Counted from the first letter of the stretch, positions 12,625 to 25,660 are shown. The stretch is DNA of 64,000 nucleotides from Salticus scenicus (GCA_963930645.1 OZ005661.1:237637861-237701860); one strand, 5' to 3'. The notes: a model not told the origin generated them from the letters alone. A program made the numbers and translations.

Positions 12625-12705
<81 letters not shown>
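12600..12705. repeat. (AC)n and (TA)n microsatellites
   Basis: An (AC)n run at 12601-12620 is followed by cagaca and then ~80 bp of TA repeats. Confidence 0.95.
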
Positions 12706-13499
12706 TCTTCCAACAAGCGTTTAGACAAAATTTTCGAAATCTTAAATATTCATTAATTATTCCAGAGATCTGGTACAGTTCTTCCGCATTCAAAATTGAA
12801 ATATGATTTATAAAATGATATAATTTTAAGAGAATAAAATGAAATTTTAACAGAAGTTATTCAATAATTGGAATATAATGTCCTTTACTCACTCTGCAGT
12901 CTTCAAGTACGTCACTGTAATCATGGCGTACATATCTACGCTAGATGTGTCAAGTTATTACGGATTGTCAGTAACTTTCAACAGTCCGTAATTTTCAACG
13001 GCATAATTTTGTAATAATTATCTGCGATTTAATAAAACGAAGATTGTTATTTCTAAATGGCAATATGAAATTTATTTTTCGCGTGTAGCAACTCGTCACT
13101 CCTGATGTATAACGCTATCTTATTACTATTTTAAGTTTATCCAAGTTATTGCGCAAACAGTTAGTTTAATGCTTAATCTTCAGAAGAAGTATGAATCGTT
13201 TATAATCAAAAAGCTCTCTGTGACAATGTATTGTTTTTAGTGCTCTTCAGCTGCTTTATACAATTAATTTCATATAATGATTTTTTAACCAATAAATCTT
13301 ATTTTTAACTCATGGAGGATTTTTGTATCATTCACCGTTTCCCTTTTAAACAGTAATCGATTTAATGATGAAAATACGACTTAAATATGAAAATAAATGT
13401 TTTAATAGCGAGTTATTTAAACAAAAAAAATAAAAAAAATAAATAAAAATGTATATTTCTAAGGATGGAGTATAATTGACAAAGTTTTATTGTTAGAGA
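12706..13499. other. AT-rich sequence, nothing recognised
   Basis: No convincing open frame, repeat or RNA gene was seen. A-runs occur near 13420-13450. Confidence 0.55.
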
Positions 13500-13690
13500 T
13501 GGGTGTATTTGTTACCGCTAAAGTGCAGAAATCAGTTAATCTGCAGATTAGTTAGGTAATATGCACATTAACTAGGGTGATCTGTTAAAGTGAGGAAAAT
13601 TGTTTCATTTCTCAAATTACCTAGCTAATCTGCAAATTACCTAGATAATCTGCACATTACCTACTAGGCACTCGTTAAAGTGAAAATAAG
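13500..13690. repeat. Inverted/tandem repeat of attacctag(c)taatctgca
   Basis: ctgcagattagttaggtaat (13541-13560) is the near reverse complement of attacctagctaatctgcaa (~13616-13635). Further direct copies follow (attacctagataatctgcac). The block is bordered by (g)ttaaagtga motifs on both sides (near 13515-13525, 13585 and 13675). It could be a small foldback element, but ends and target duplication are unclear. Confidence 0.55.
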
Positions 13691-14268
13691 ATCTCTGGTG
13701 GAGTAATTTTACAGTACGCTGTGTTGTATTTGTTTTTTTTTATTCGGAAAAAGAAAAAAAAATGATTAGTTTTCTTTTCTTTTGTTTCTTTCTTTACTTA
13801 TTTTAGTCTGTGTGTTTTAATTTTTATGTCTTTTAAAGTTTTATTTGTTTTATTTGTTTTATTTGTTTCATCTTTTTTATTCTGTCAATATAAGTTTGAA
13901 GATGTTATGCATTTTTAATATGAAATATAATATATTTTATAGCTTTCAATAAAGTCTATTTTATAAATGAATGTTAGAATTGTAATACAGTAACAATTTC
14001 TTTTCAAATAAAAATATTTAACAATTTAAATTAAAAAAAAAAAAAAAAAAAGTTTTATTAACAACTTATATTGCTATTACTATATTTTAAAAAAGTTATG
14101 CACCAATTTTTAATTCGCTAAAGAAATATTAAATTAGACAAATCAGAAGCATTTTAAGAAGTAATTCAAATAATTAAAACTGCTTTAATAATTTTTAGAA
14201 CGCATGAAAATTAAAATGACAGTTTTCCAATGCTTTATTAAGCTATATTTTGCAGCATACATATCTGT
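13691..14268. other. AT-rich sequence, nothing recognised
   Basis: T-runs and repeated ttttatttg words near 13830-13870 and an A-run near 14032-14051. No gene seen. Confidence 0.55.
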
Positions 14269-14640
14269 ACTGATAAGTATAAAGGATTTAAGTCCATATT
14301 CTTGATTTTTCAGGAGACGAAAAATAAAGTTAAACTAACTAAAAACAAATCAGAAGAATCGATTAGGAAAAAGGGATTTCGTTGACTTATACCCTTTATA
14401 CCATTCAGTGATTGTCAACCTTCATTTAATAATGGGAAAAAAATGAATTAAATATTTTATACCATACATGAACGGTAAATTTCTGACTTACACCATTTTT
14501 TACCAATGGATTTTCTCAAAGACTAAATGACATAGACTTAAATCCTTTATACCAATCGATAGAGAATTTTTTTCTGAGTCTGACTATGTACTTAACTCAA
14601 AATCGACATTTTTGGACTTAAATCCTTTATACTTATCACA
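14269..14640. repeat. Foldback-like element with gacttaaatcctttatac motif
   Basis: gataagtataaaggatttaa (from 14271) and its reverse complement ttaaatcctttatacttatc (ending ~14638) form inverted ends ~370 bp apart. Inside, degenerate direct copies recur: gacttataccctttatacca, gacttacaccattttttacc and gacttaaatcctttatacca. No target duplication could be fixed. It is probably a non-autonomous inverted-repeat element. Confidence 0.6.
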
Positions 14641-15129
14641 GACTTATCACTGTACATGTTTAGAAAATATATTAATTTTACAAAAAAAAAAAAAAAAAAA
14701 AAACTTTATTAACACATTTTATGTGATAAACTAGCACTTTTTGTATCGTTTAGAAGTTGCAACATTTCACTGGTTACGTTTTCTATCTCTGGCGAATTAG
14801 CGCCCTTTTTGAATGAGGCGAGCTTAACTAAATTTCAACTTCAACCTGGGGTCAAAATGGAAATCTGTCATCTGAAATGGTCATCTTGGGAAAGCGAGGG
14901 TTAATGATTTTTTTTCTTCTTTCAATATGAAATCAGATCTCCTCTCTAAGGTATAACTTCTCGAAGAGTTAGATCATTTAAAGTCTTTTTTTAAACTAAT
15001 ACTTTATAATTTCATTATTCATATGTCTTTATATTGGGAGCATTGGAAATAATCCTTTTTTATGATATTACATATTATTTTTTTTTCATCCGTTTTCTTT
15101 TCTTTATTTCTTTTTCTTTTTTACTTTCT
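14641..15129. other. A-rich and T-rich tracts, nothing recognised
   Basis: A-run at ~14683-14703; T-rich around 15055-15125. No gene seen. The phrase tgaaatggtcatcttgggaa near 14873-14892 sits in somewhat GC-richer sequence and may belong to an old dispersed repeat, but no second copy was found here. Confidence 0.45.
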
Positions 15130-15665
15130 TCTATATGTATATATAGAGAAATTATTGGATTCGTCAAAATTTTCGAACTCCAGTTTTTGATGGATTTACA
15201 TCTTTTGGGATGTCCTGAGCACGATTGGACTGTTTTTAGAAAATGTCTGTCTGTCAGTCTCTGTGTGTGTGTGTATCACAGTTTTTGTGGACACTGTTTC
15301 TCACGAACCAATGAACGAAATTTAACCAAACTTGTATTTAGTTGGACCCTGACATAAACTGGTTCTGATTAGATTTGGGGAACAATGGCTCAACAGGTAG
15401 CGCTGTGATCGCATTTCTTTTTAATTTTTAACATGGCAGTATAGGACAAAATTTCGTATAAATGTACATAATGCGAGTTATTTTAATCGTGTGATTGTAA
15501 AATCAATATGAATTATTGATAATAGTAGTAGTTAACTAAGAAAAAAAAATGTGCATGTGGGGGCATCGCTTCCCTCCCCCGGGGGAGTAAATTTTCGATA
15601 TGGGTATCTTTCGAAAGATCTCATCAATACCTTTAAGGGGGAAAATGGGGAAATTCTCAAAATCC
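15130..15665. repeat. Dispersed repeat family G, copy 1
   Basis: It shares an extended, diverged alignment with 47530-48045. In order: attggattcgtcaaaatttt, ttttgatggatttaca, ttttagaaaatgtctgt, ttttaacatggcagtatagg, aaattt(c/t)gtataaatgt and, at the end, agtaaattttcgatatgggt before tctttcgaaagatctc. A pyrimidine/G run (ccctcccccgggggag) lies near the end of both copies. There is no coding capacity. Superfamily unknown. Confidence 0.7.
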
Positions 15666-16832
15666 CGTTGCAATGGGTGTTGGATAGACGTAAGTAAGCC
15701 ACACACTAAAAATTGTGGCCTCAACTCCTATGGATGTCTTCGTACAAATTTTACCCGCTTGGCTGGTCACTATATTTAACAAAATTCTTTACTATATCGC
15801 TTTATAGATAAAAAATAAAAATAAAATTCATTGAAATTGCTTAAAAGCTCGCTTTCAGTGTATGCCACTATTGCATGCGTTAGTGCCATACCAGTGGGCT
15901 TCCGCTTTTGTGCTTATCAAATGACAATTTCGAAATAGACAGTATCGAAAAAATTGAAGTAGCTCTTTTATATTTGAATTTTAATTATTTTTGAACAACA
16001 CTGTACGTACTGTACATAATATTTAATTTTACGTTATTTCCTATATTTATTTGATTTTTCCGGTCGACCATACAATGACAGCAATTTCACGTCAAATGTA
16101 CTATTACAATATACTGTGAGACAACTAACTTTTTGTGGCTATATGTATTTCGTAGTTAGTTAACAGTGGTTGGTATATAGAAAAGTAAATGAATATTTAA
16201 CCTTATCGTGGTACAGGCTTATTATAGCTCTCCTTGGTGACTTTTGAATTTTTGTCACCATTAAAAAAAAAAAAAAAAAAAAAAAAACATAATTTATGAG
16301 ATTATTGTTTCTGTTACTTTCTTTCTTTCTATTTTTCCCCCTCAATGTTTTATAATTTATATGTTTATATGCTTTGTGGGCTACTTGGCTTAAAGTGGCT
16401 ATCCCGAAAGTAGCCTTCTTGGCGAAAAATGTATCTGCTTCAGCATCAAAAAAAAAAAAAAATACCCTGCATTATGAATAAGTAAATCTGAATATAATGC
16501 TGAATTAGCTTTCATACCAAACGTATTATACGTGCCAATAAATAAATAAAATAAAGAAAAACTCTATTAAAAAGAAATCTAAAATTGAGGTATGTTAAAA
16601 AAGTTTATGAAACAAAATTTGAAGAAATATGTTGGATTTTTAATATTAAATTTTAATTTTGATAATGACGTCATTTTGTCATAGCCTAAGCAAATTTATT
16701 ATTTAATATTTCTTTTACTATTCGCGTGAAAATATTTTTTATTATATGTCGTAAAATAAATCAACTCGAATTATTTTTTGGCAACAATTAAAAATTAAAA
16801 TAATTATTTTTTAAACTTTATTATAGAAGACA
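15666..16832. other. AT-rich sequence with homopolymers
   Basis: No gene seen. A-runs at ~16263-16287 and ~16447-16461. A dispersed segment at 16721-16810 is listed separately. Confidence 0.5.
16721..16810. repeat. Short dispersed repeat, copy 1
   Basis: ttcgcgtgaaaatatttttt, then attatatgtc and aaataaatcaactcgaatta and caacaatta, match 54895-54980 with few changes. Family unknown. Confidence 0.6.
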
Positions 16833-16867
16833 TATCTATATTATATACAAAAGATATAATATAGATA
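16833..16867. repeat. Perfect 14-bp inverted repeat
   Basis: tatctatattatat (16833-16846) and atataatatagata (16854-16867) are exact reverse complements around a 7-base loop, at the left edge of the tandem block that follows. Confidence 0.8.
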
Positions 16868-16889
16868 ACGTTTTCCTTCCTTCCCCTCC

Positions 16890-17370
16890 TCTTGGTTACT
16901 GAATTTCTAAAATTCCAAAAAATTGGTTTTTAGGTATTTGTGTTAGCTAAATTTTAAAGCAAAAATTTTACGGATATCTGTTTTTTTCTTTGAGCTATAA
17001 AGTTTTTTGTGAAATCACATTTTGCCCCCTGCTCCCTATTAGGGGCCGAGTTAAAAAAATTTCAGAAATTGGATTTTAGGTTTTTATGTTAGCTATATTA
17101 TGAAACAAAAATCTCCCGTATATCTGTTTTTTTGTTTGAGATATGAATGTTTTTTAAGAAATCACCTTTTGCGCATGCGAAATCACATTTTTCCACGCAC
17201 CCCCTCTTGTGGACCGAATTTCCAAAATTCCAGAAATTAATTTTTAGGCATATGTTTTAGCTATGTTTTAATGCAAAAATTTTACAGATATCTATTTTTT
17301 TCTTTGAGATATGACGGTTTTTGTGAAATCACGTGTTGCCCTCCCACCCCCCGTTGGGGGGCGAATTTCG
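16890..17370. repeat. Tandem repeat, three units of ~150-165 bp
   Basis: Units begin near 16899, 17048 and 17216 with (c)cgaatttcnaaaattcc-like sequence. They contain a ttttaggnatntgtgttagc-like stretch, then gatatctgtttttttctttg and gaaatcacnttttgcc, and end in C/G-rich text (cccccgttggggggcg at the last). The block abuts the 3' terminus of the reversed Helitron at 17380, and short tandem blocks of similar length occur in the Helitron at 41923-43442. It may therefore be part of another damaged Helitron. Confidence 0.7.
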
Positions 17371-17379
17371 CCCTCTACA

Positions 17380-19984
17380 TTCGCCCGCTAGCGGGTCAGT
17401 ATTTTTAAATGAATCACTATAATGAATGCTCAAAATTGCATATTATCACTTATTAACATTACTCTGAAAAAAAAAAAAAAGGAAAAAAAAATCATTTGTG
17501 ATCAGGTAAAAACTCACACCGGGTCCCCACTGTCTTCGGCAGCGTAGACCCGTGCGCTGCGCGCGCGTATTCCTTCACCATCCTTATGATTTCTCAAAAT
17601 TTCATGTTATTACTCATAAACTTTCATTCTTAAAAAAAGGAATTTTAGAAAAAGTCGTTAATCATCGGGTAAAAACTCGCATTGGTCCCCACTGCCTTTG
17701 GCTGCACAGACCCATGCGCGCTGCGCGCGCACATATTCCTTTTGAAATCAAACATTTATTCTTAAGAAAAGAAAATTAAAAAAATCATATCTCATCGGAT
17801 AAAAAGTCGGACCGGGTCCCCACTGCCTTCGGCAGTGCACTCCCGTGCGTTCCTTCCCCGCGCCCTTTCAGCCCCTCCTAATTAACCTACATATACCAAT
17901 TTTGAACGGTCTAACTCAATTAGCTGAGAGCAAAAGAAAACCTAATTAGGACACCTTAAAACGTGTAAATCAGGTGAAATCTCGAATTCCACTTTCGATA
18001 ATATAAAAGAATTTTAAAATATCTTTCGAATGATGTATTAAAAACAATTTAATCATAATTAGAATTCGAAATATTGAAACTTTAAAATATTACAGCGCCA
18101 TCTGTCGGTAGAAATTTCTGTAATCTGCTGTTCGATTCCAAATCAACAAAGCTTCCAAATGATGTATTACTTATGAATTTATTTTAATTAGTAGCTGAGA
18201 TACAAAAGAAAACCGATTCAGGACACCTCAAAACGTGTAAATCAGGTGAAATCTCGATGCCCACTTTCGATAATATAAAAGTACTTTAAAATATCCTTCG
18301 AATGATGTATTAAAAATAATTTAATCATAATTAGAATTTGAAATATTGAAATTTTAATATATTACAGCGCCATTTGGCGGTAGAAGTTTCTGTAATCTAC
18401 TGTTCTATTACAAATCAGCAAAGCTTTCAAATGATGTATTACATATAAAATTATTTTAATTAGTAGCTGAGATACAAAAGAAAACCTAATCAGGACACCT
18501 TAAAACATGTAAATCACGTGAAATCTCGAATTCCATTACCTACGGTAGTCGGTTAATGGAAGGCGACAGAGATTTGTGGCGTCTACTCTTAAAATTCAAT
18601 TCAAATAAGTTTTAAAATGACATATTACTTTTGAAATTATGCTAATTAGAAGCTGAGATACAAAAATGATATAAACACTATTATAAAACGATTTATGTTC
18701 GACTTTTTCGTGGCTTTCTCCGATACTTGCCTAATTCCAGACTAAACACTGTTAAAAATCCATAGTATGAAATGTGAACGGAGTATCAGAATTCGAAACT
18801 CTGCAAAATATAAAAGAATAAAGGCGTTCTGGGTTTTCCGTCGTTTTCTCCGAAACAACGGTTCCTTTTATACATTTTTGCCCCTCTCCCCCCTTCTTTC
18901 CGTCCCTTCTAATAATTTTACACTTGAAAATATCCGCAATCGATTTATCTTGTCTTAAAACCTAATAATACCAATTTAAAACGCTGTAACTCTTTTTTTT
19001 TCTGCCCCCCCCCCCTCAAACCCTTCCTAATAATTCTACATTTTTAAAGTTATTCAGAATCGAATTATCGGGCGTTAAAACCAAATATTACGAAATTTCA
19101 ACGGCATATCTCAATTTAAAATACTACTGCAAAATATAAAACAAAACTTAATCTTACATTGTGTTTTGGTCACATGAGCCGTGATAAATATAATTCCCAA
19201 TAAAAATGTAATTTTTTTGTTTATTAACGTATTTTCATGAAAATTTAACATTAGCTTTATAATATGCTATCTAGGCCGAATATTAATTCAAATGTAACGT
19301 GAATGAAAAAAAAAAAAAAAAAATGAAATTTGCAATTTATCTCCCCACTATAAAACACGTGACATCTTAATCGGTTACAATCATTTCCTTTTTCATCCAC
19401 GTGGAAGATCAAAATTGTGATGGCATGTCTCCGGACCACCTCTAGGGGTGTGTCCCAGACCGTCATCAATTGCCCATCTGCGCAGCACTAGTGCGACGTA
19501 AAACCCAACCATCCATCCTTTCTCATCCAGACAGAAGTCTGGCATTTGAAATGATGTTGCCACAAAAAATTCATACTTTAGTTAATTTTAAAAAATCTAA
19601 TTATTGTACCGATAAGCCGCTTACACACTTAGATTCAGAAAAAAATTCCCCTTTCATTTGGTAAAGAAATCGTAACGATCGGACAAATATTTATAATTTA
19701 TTTTCCACTTTTTCTGCTTTTAACTCCGTTAAAATATCTTTTTTTATGCAATGGCGGTGAATTCTCAGTCATTGAGATTGCTTTGTGATTAGATATGAGT
19801 CGACATTTTAATTAATATCTCCACAACTAATTAAAATTTTTAAATTCTGTTTCGAGGAGGACCTCGGAAAGGCTCCAGAGCATCCATATGTCAATTCTTG
19901 TACTTCTGCGTTCAATAGGAGCTGAACGTATAAAAGAACAGACAGAGAGACAGACAGACAAACCTTTCCATTTATTATTATAGA
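17380..19984 (-). mobile_element. Helitron copy E, reversed, 3' end damaged
   Basis: In minus orientation the element starts with TCTATAATAATAAATGG at 19984, preceded by A, followed by GTCTGTCTGTCTCTCTGTC-type sequence. It then contains 160/260-bp repeats (18000-18600; atttacacgttttaaggtgt-type on the minus strand) and the GC-rich repeats with the ctgccgaaggcag hairpin (17520-17850). It reaches ctgacccgctagcgggcgaa near 17383. The terminal gctcgctag of the intact copies is missing, replaced by unrelated sequence, so the 3' end is broken. There is no Rep/helicase coding sequence, so it is non-autonomous. The 5' end differs from copies A-C (a different subfamily, or a chimera). Confidence 0.72.
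19388..19515. repeat. Dispersed repeat (gcatgtctcc...gtgcgacgtaaaac), copy 1
   Basis: gatggcatgtctccggacca, then ggggtgtgtcccagaccgtc and gcactagtgcgacgtaaaac, match 45850-45980 in the same order and orientation. Length ~130 bp, with no coding frame. It may be a SINE-like or other short element. It lies inside the reversed Helitron interval. Confidence 0.65.
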
Positions 19985-20519
19985 TAGAAGAAAGTAATAG
20001 GGGAGACAAGCTTTTCGTTGAGAGAAAATAAGCGATAAGGGAATGCCGAATGACTGGATGTTTACTAAATTCAAACCTGTTGGTCAACTTGGAAACCCTC
20101 CAAGATTTTCGACTCGTCCTCACTGCTAGGCGTAGGAAATGTGGTTACACTATAAAGAGTAGTTGTAGTTGATGTTTTGAAATGTACTACAAATATGTAG
20201 TTGTGCGTGAAAATGTCATAAGTTTTAAATTGTACATATGTAAATAAATTTTTTTTTATGTTAAATTAATAAATATGTTTGGAAAATTAAGAAGCGTGAA
20301 TTATACACGTTATTTCACAAGGGGAATCAATAAAAATATTTTAACAATGATAAATAACTGCCTCCTTTAATTATACTTGAATAACAAATGAATTTTAGAA
20401 ATAGTTTGCAGTTAGGGATATTATTTTAATAAATAATTACAAACAAAAGTAATAGGTGCGTTAAAAAAAAATCATAAAGAAAGAGCGTAACTAATAGAGA
20501 TGGAGTAGAGCTACATCTA
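19985..20519. other. AT-rich sequence, nothing recognised
   Basis: No gene, repeat or RNA gene recognised. Confidence 0.5.
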
Positions 20520-20596
20520 CACTACTAGAGTCCTGCACGGTCCGAATCCGACAGATGACTTTTTAAATCAACTCGAAAACCGACCCGAATCCCATG

Positions 20597-20630
<34 letters not shown>

Positions 20631-20950
20631 CGATTGTAAAACCAACCCGAACCCGCAATAGAAAATTTTGCATCTCGTATCCGACCCAAAATCTACACCT
20701 TTATGCTCGAACTCGACCCGAGACCTTACTTTTTTTTTTAATCTGAAATCACGTGGAAATACAGAAGAGAAATAGGGATAACATGGCCAGGAAAATATTT
20801 AATCCAGGCCTGGCCTGGCCTGGCCCAATATATACAAAATAAAGCCCGAAGTTAAACTAATTAAGTCTGAAAAAAATAAGCCCGAGTCCGGCCTGCCCTG
20901 AGACCAAATTTATAAATTCAGGCCGAATACGACCCGAATAGATATTTTAC
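20520..20950. repeat. Degenerate gacccgaa repeat tract
   Basis: Words of the type cgacccgaa/caacccgaa recur at irregular spacing (20580, 20645, 20690, 20710, 20932), with a long A-run at ~20596-20626 and a ccaggcctggcctggcctgg run near 20806. gagtcctgcacggtccgaat at the left edge resembles the end of some hAT-type elements, but no matching right terminus was found. Confidence 0.5.
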
Positions 20951-21160
20951 AAGGACATCAAAGACGAGTTGAAAAGCATTACATCTATGGCGAAATTTTG
21001 ACTGATATTTTGAGAGTAAAAAATAATTTTATGTTATTTTACATACTTTAAAATTTTTAATAGAAAAGTAGGCTTAACTGATCTTCGGTGTTTATATAAG
21101 TCCCAGTAAAAGAACCATAAACGCAAACATATAACTTCCCTTGTAAAACTTGGTTGTATG

Positions 21161-21192
<32 letters not shown>

Positions 21193-22805
21193 GGACAATC
21201 GATTCATATTTTCCAAATTAAAGCATATAAGAGACGGACAGACAGTAAGTTAAAACGAAAACATAAGATACTTATGAAAGAATATTAGAAAGTATTAAAA
21301 ATACTTTTTTCATACTGCTAGAATTTTAACTTTAGTAGTCCTTACAACCTCTTCCGTAATGCCTCCGAATCCTGTATAAATAGCTCAATTTGAGGTCTCG
21401 CAAGTGCGTTACGTTAAAAACGGCAGCAATGATTTTTTTTCAAACTCGGAATAACTTTTTTTAGACATTCTTTCATATGTAATTCTTGTTTTCCGGTCAA
21501 CAATTGAGTGTGCCAAGTTTTGGTGAAAGCCTGTATCTCAAAAACGGCTCTAACGATTTTCTTGAAAATTATTACATAAATCAATTTTAGATATTCTTTC
21601 TCGTGTATTACAGGGTTATTAGAGTAAAATTAACAGTCATCCTCCTTAGGTAGGTTAATTTTAGGTCTCGGAAATTGGTGTTTCAAAAGGAAACTCAACC
21701 ATGTTTTTCTGTTATTTTCTAACTTGCCATGTAAACTTTGTTTTATATACCTTTACTCGCGTATTAAGTTTGTCATACCGGAAAAATTTTAGGTTTCTAT
21801 TTCGTCAGGTCAGTTTTATGTCTTCTGATCATATTATCTAAAAAAAAAAAAAAAAAAAAAAAATTGTATCTAATACGTGTAATAGTGGGTCTAATACGTA
21901 AATAATGTAAGTCATACGGTTGTTTCATACCAAATTTTTTTTTTTTTATAACAGTGGGTCTTAACCGGTTTTCCATGAACAAACAAAAAGCATTCCAGTA
22001 ACTCATTGTTTGTTTATTTATAAGAAACTGTTACATTCTTTTTAATTCAATATGCAATAAAAAAGGCATAGAGTGCTTTATTTTTAACTGTAACACGCAA
22101 ATCGCAAATGCACTTTAAGTTAATTTAAGTGTTTCGCAATTAACAAAAGTTGTTATTATACGATTATTAAATTTCAATTTGCACATTTATAAAAACGATT
22201 ATGTATGACCTAATTGTAGTTATAAAAGTGTTTACTCGTATTTGAAGTAATCTTAAATTATTTTAGTGTGAAGAAAAAATAAAAATGATTTCTTTAAAAA
22301 TTATAGGGGAAAAAAAAAAGTTTTGTTTTGACTTTCCTTGTGTCGCCAGTGAGCGATAAATAGCCAAGAAACGGACATATTCATTTTTTTTTTTTTTTTT
22401 TTTTTTTTTTTCACATATATAACTTCATGAGAAGAGTCTTTTGTAGCTTTTTCAAAATTTTCTGGGTATGAAAACTCTCCTTGTTAATCACACAAATGTT
22501 TTTGATTATTTTTATCTACAGGCAGTAGCAAAATCATTAAAGCACACGCATCCACACTTTTCATATATTTTTCTTATTTTAATCGCTAATTACCATGTTT
22601 TTATAAACTTCTATTCTTGTTTGTGTGTTTGTATGTTTGTTTGTGTGTTTGTTTGTCCGGTACAAATCTTGCAATCGATTTTTAACTAACTTCCGTACTA
22701 GCTAGACATTTGAAATTTTTACAATCTCACAACCCGATGACAACAGAATACTTCGAAGTCCGATTTTCGAATTTTCGAATAGTTTTCTTATAATTAATTA
22801 AAATA
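20951..22805. other. AT-rich sequence with long A/T homopolymers
   Basis: T-runs at ~21164-21192 and ~22386-22410, and an A-run at ~21840-21863. The phrase ctgtatctcaaaaacggctc near 21530 recurs diverged at 51640 (ctgtatctcaaaaactgctc), marking an old dispersed repeat. A (TTTG)n-like tract is at 22617-22656. No gene seen. Confidence 0.5.
22617..22656. repeat. (TTTG)n-like microsatellite
   Basis: Alternating ttgtgtg/tttgtttg units ending in tttgtccgg. Confidence 0.8.
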
Positions 22806-23759
22806 TCTCCTTATATTATTAAAATCTGTACGCGCGTGTGTGTGTGTGTGTGTCTGTATGTGAGAAACGGCTTGAAACAGCAAAAGCTCCGCCGCTAACG
22901 GTCGCACGGACTTTGAACAGGTACCGTCGGACAGAGAATTTATCGCAGATCTGGGTTATCTAATTTGCTAAACGATGCGACCCTAATTAGCGGAGATATT
23001 AATTAAAATGTCGACCATTGTCTAACGAAAAATGACCCAGAATTCATGATTAAATGCTTAAAAAGCGACATTTTTACGGAAAAAGTGGGAAATAAATTAG
23101 AAATATCAGTCGTATTGTTACAAACAAGATACCATTAGAAAGGACCTTTTCTTCTCAATCCGATGGTTTAAACGGCTTATCGATCGGACAATTAGATTTT
23201 TTAAAATTAACTAAACTATAAAAAAATATTGGCAACAAATCACAAGAATCTTAGCTTTACAGACGATAGTCTACAGCAGTCTTCAACGGAAAGAAACACA
23301 TCTGGTATTTAATGAGGTCACGTGTTTCGTACTGCGATTAAAAATTGCAATTTTCTATTTTCTTCAATTTTTCAAATTTTACACATTTTACTTAGTATAC
23401 AATCTTAACACCACAAAACAAACTTGCAGTTAAAATTTCATCGATTTTCGTCAATAAACAAAAAATTTACATTTTAATTGCAAATTAAATTTTATCTTTA
23501 CACGCCGAAAAAAAAAAAAAAAACACTTGAACGGAGAGAGAGACATCTGGTATTTAATGAGGTCAACGTGTTTTGCTACTGCGATTAAAAATTGCAATTT
23601 CGAAAAGGCTTCAGATTTTCAATGCCGTACACTAAACTTGGTACAAAGAACTTCAATTTCTAATTACGATTAATTTATTTTTAATACATCATTCGAAAGA
23701 TAGTTTAAAGTTCTTTTATATTATTCTAAATTTTCAACAGATTTACACGTTTTGAGGTG

Positions 23760-24770
23760 TCCTGAATTAGTTTTCTTTTGTATCTCAGCTAATAATTAAA
23801 ATAAAATTTTCTTTTATGGCGCTGTAATATTTTCAAATTTCAATATTTCAATTTCTAATTCTGATTAATTTTTTTTTTTTAATACATCATTCGAAAGATA
23901 TTTTAAAGTTCTTTTAAATTATCGAAAATTTTCATCAGATTTACACATTTTGAGGTGTCCTAAATCAATTTTCTTTTATGGCGCTGTAATATTTTCAAAT
24001 TTCAATATTTCAATTTCTAATTATGATTAAATTTTTTTTTAATACATCATTCAAAAGATATTTTAAAGTTCTTTTATATTATTCAAAGTTTTCAACAGAT
24101 TTACACGTTTTGAGGTGTCCTGAATCAATTTTCTTTTATGGCGCTGTAATATTTTCAAATTTCAATATTTCTATTTCTAATTATGATTAAATTATTTTTA
24201 ATGCATCATTCGAAAGATATTTTAAAGTTCTTTTAAATTATCGAAAATTTTCACCAGATTTACACGTTTTGAGGTGTCCTAAATCAATTTTCTTTTATGG
24301 CGCTGTAATATTTTCAAATTTCAATATTTCAATTTCTAATTATGATTAAATTTTTTTTAATACATCATTCGAAAGATATTTTAAAGTTCTTTTATATTAT
24401 TCAAAGTTTTCAACAGATTTACACGTTTTGAGGTGTCATGAATGAGTTTTCGTTTATGGCGCTGTAATATTTTCAAATTTCAATATTTCTATTTCTAATT
24501 ATGATTAAATTATTTTTAATACATCATTCGAAAGATATTTTAAAGTTCTTTTAAATTATCGAAAATTTTCACCAGATTTATACGTTTTGAGGTACCCTGA
24601 ATCAATTTTCTTTTATGGCGCTGTAATATTTTCAAATATTAATATTTCAATTTCTAATTATGATTAAATTATTTTTGATATTTTAAAGTTCTTTTAAATT
24701 ATCGATCGTTTTCACCAGATTTACACGTTTTGAGGTGTCCTGATTACGTTTTCTTTTGCATCTCAGCCAA
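23760..24770. repeat. ~160-bp tandem repeat inside Helitron A
   Basis: ggcgctgtaatattttcaaa recurs near 23819, 23980, 24141, 24300, 24459 and 24618 (159-161 bp apart). Each unit also carries acatcattcgaaagatattt and agatttacacgttttgaggt. Related units occur in copy B (34763-36850), in copy C (41266) and reversed in copy E (18060-18370). Confidence 0.92.
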
Positions 24771-24894
24771 ATGAGTTAGATCGTTCAAAATTGGTATACG
24801 TAGGTTAATTAAGAAGGCCTGAAAGGGTGGAGAAGAAATACGCGTGCACCGCGCGCGTATCCCTTAACTTGTGCACGCGCAGAGCGCACGGGAC

Positions 24895-25660
24895 TGCGCT
24901 GCCGGTTCGATCCCAGGTCGCGCTCATCGCCCTAACCGTTCGGAGTTTTCCGTGGTTTCTTCCGAAACTCACGTAAATACGGGCTTTTTTTTTCTTTTTT
25001 CTAAAATATCAGATTTAAATAAAAGTTTCGATTTCATCAGAATAAGAACCGTTCGGAGTTTTCCGTGGTTTCTTCCGAAACTCACGTAAATACGGGCTGT
25101 TTTTTTTTTTTTTTTTCCTTTCTAAAATATCAGATTTAAATAAAAGTTTCGATTTTATCAGAATAAGATTGATCAATCGCTCAAAAGGTGGCGCTGTGAT
25201 CGGATTTTTTCTAAATTTTTAATATGGCAGTCGCTTAATTACAATTTTTAAGCTCAACCCAGTACGCAAATAAGTCATTGGGTTAAAAAAAAAAAAAAAA
25301 AGTAAACACATATAAGTAAACATAACTAACAGTGAAAAGCAATACTTTTTTCATCTATTAAAACTCATCACATCTTTTTTTTTATTAATTATAATTGAGT
25401 TTTAAATTTTTATTTGGCTAACAAGATAAACTATTTTTGCTGTAGATAACAACAGACTGATGTCTAATCTTCTCTAATCAAATAGTGGGAGGTTCCGGGT
25501 TCGATCCCAGGTCGCGCTCATCGCCCTAACCTTTCGGAGTTTACCGTGGTTTCTTCCGAAACACACGTAAATATGGGCTAGGATTCTCATCGCCCTAACC
25601 GTTCGGAGTTTTCCGTGGTTTCTTCCGAAACTCACGTAAATACGGGCTGTTTTATCTCAG
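24895..25660 (+). repeat. SINE-like fragments captured in Helitron A
   Basis: ggttcgatcccaggtcgcgc (pol III B-box-like), then ttcggagttttccgtggttt and ctcacgtaaatacgggct, occur at ~24903-24987. A partial copy lies at ~25050-25099, and further copies at ~25497-25577 and 25590-25649. The same phrase order is seen in the stand-alone SINE at 50717-50955, indicating that the Helitron family took up part of a tRNA-derived SINE and duplicated it internally. Confidence 0.7.

Noticed and set aside
15034..15357. 107-codon plus-strand frame
   Set aside because: Runs across a T-rich tract into dispersed repeat family G; the paralogous copy at 47530 does not keep the frame.
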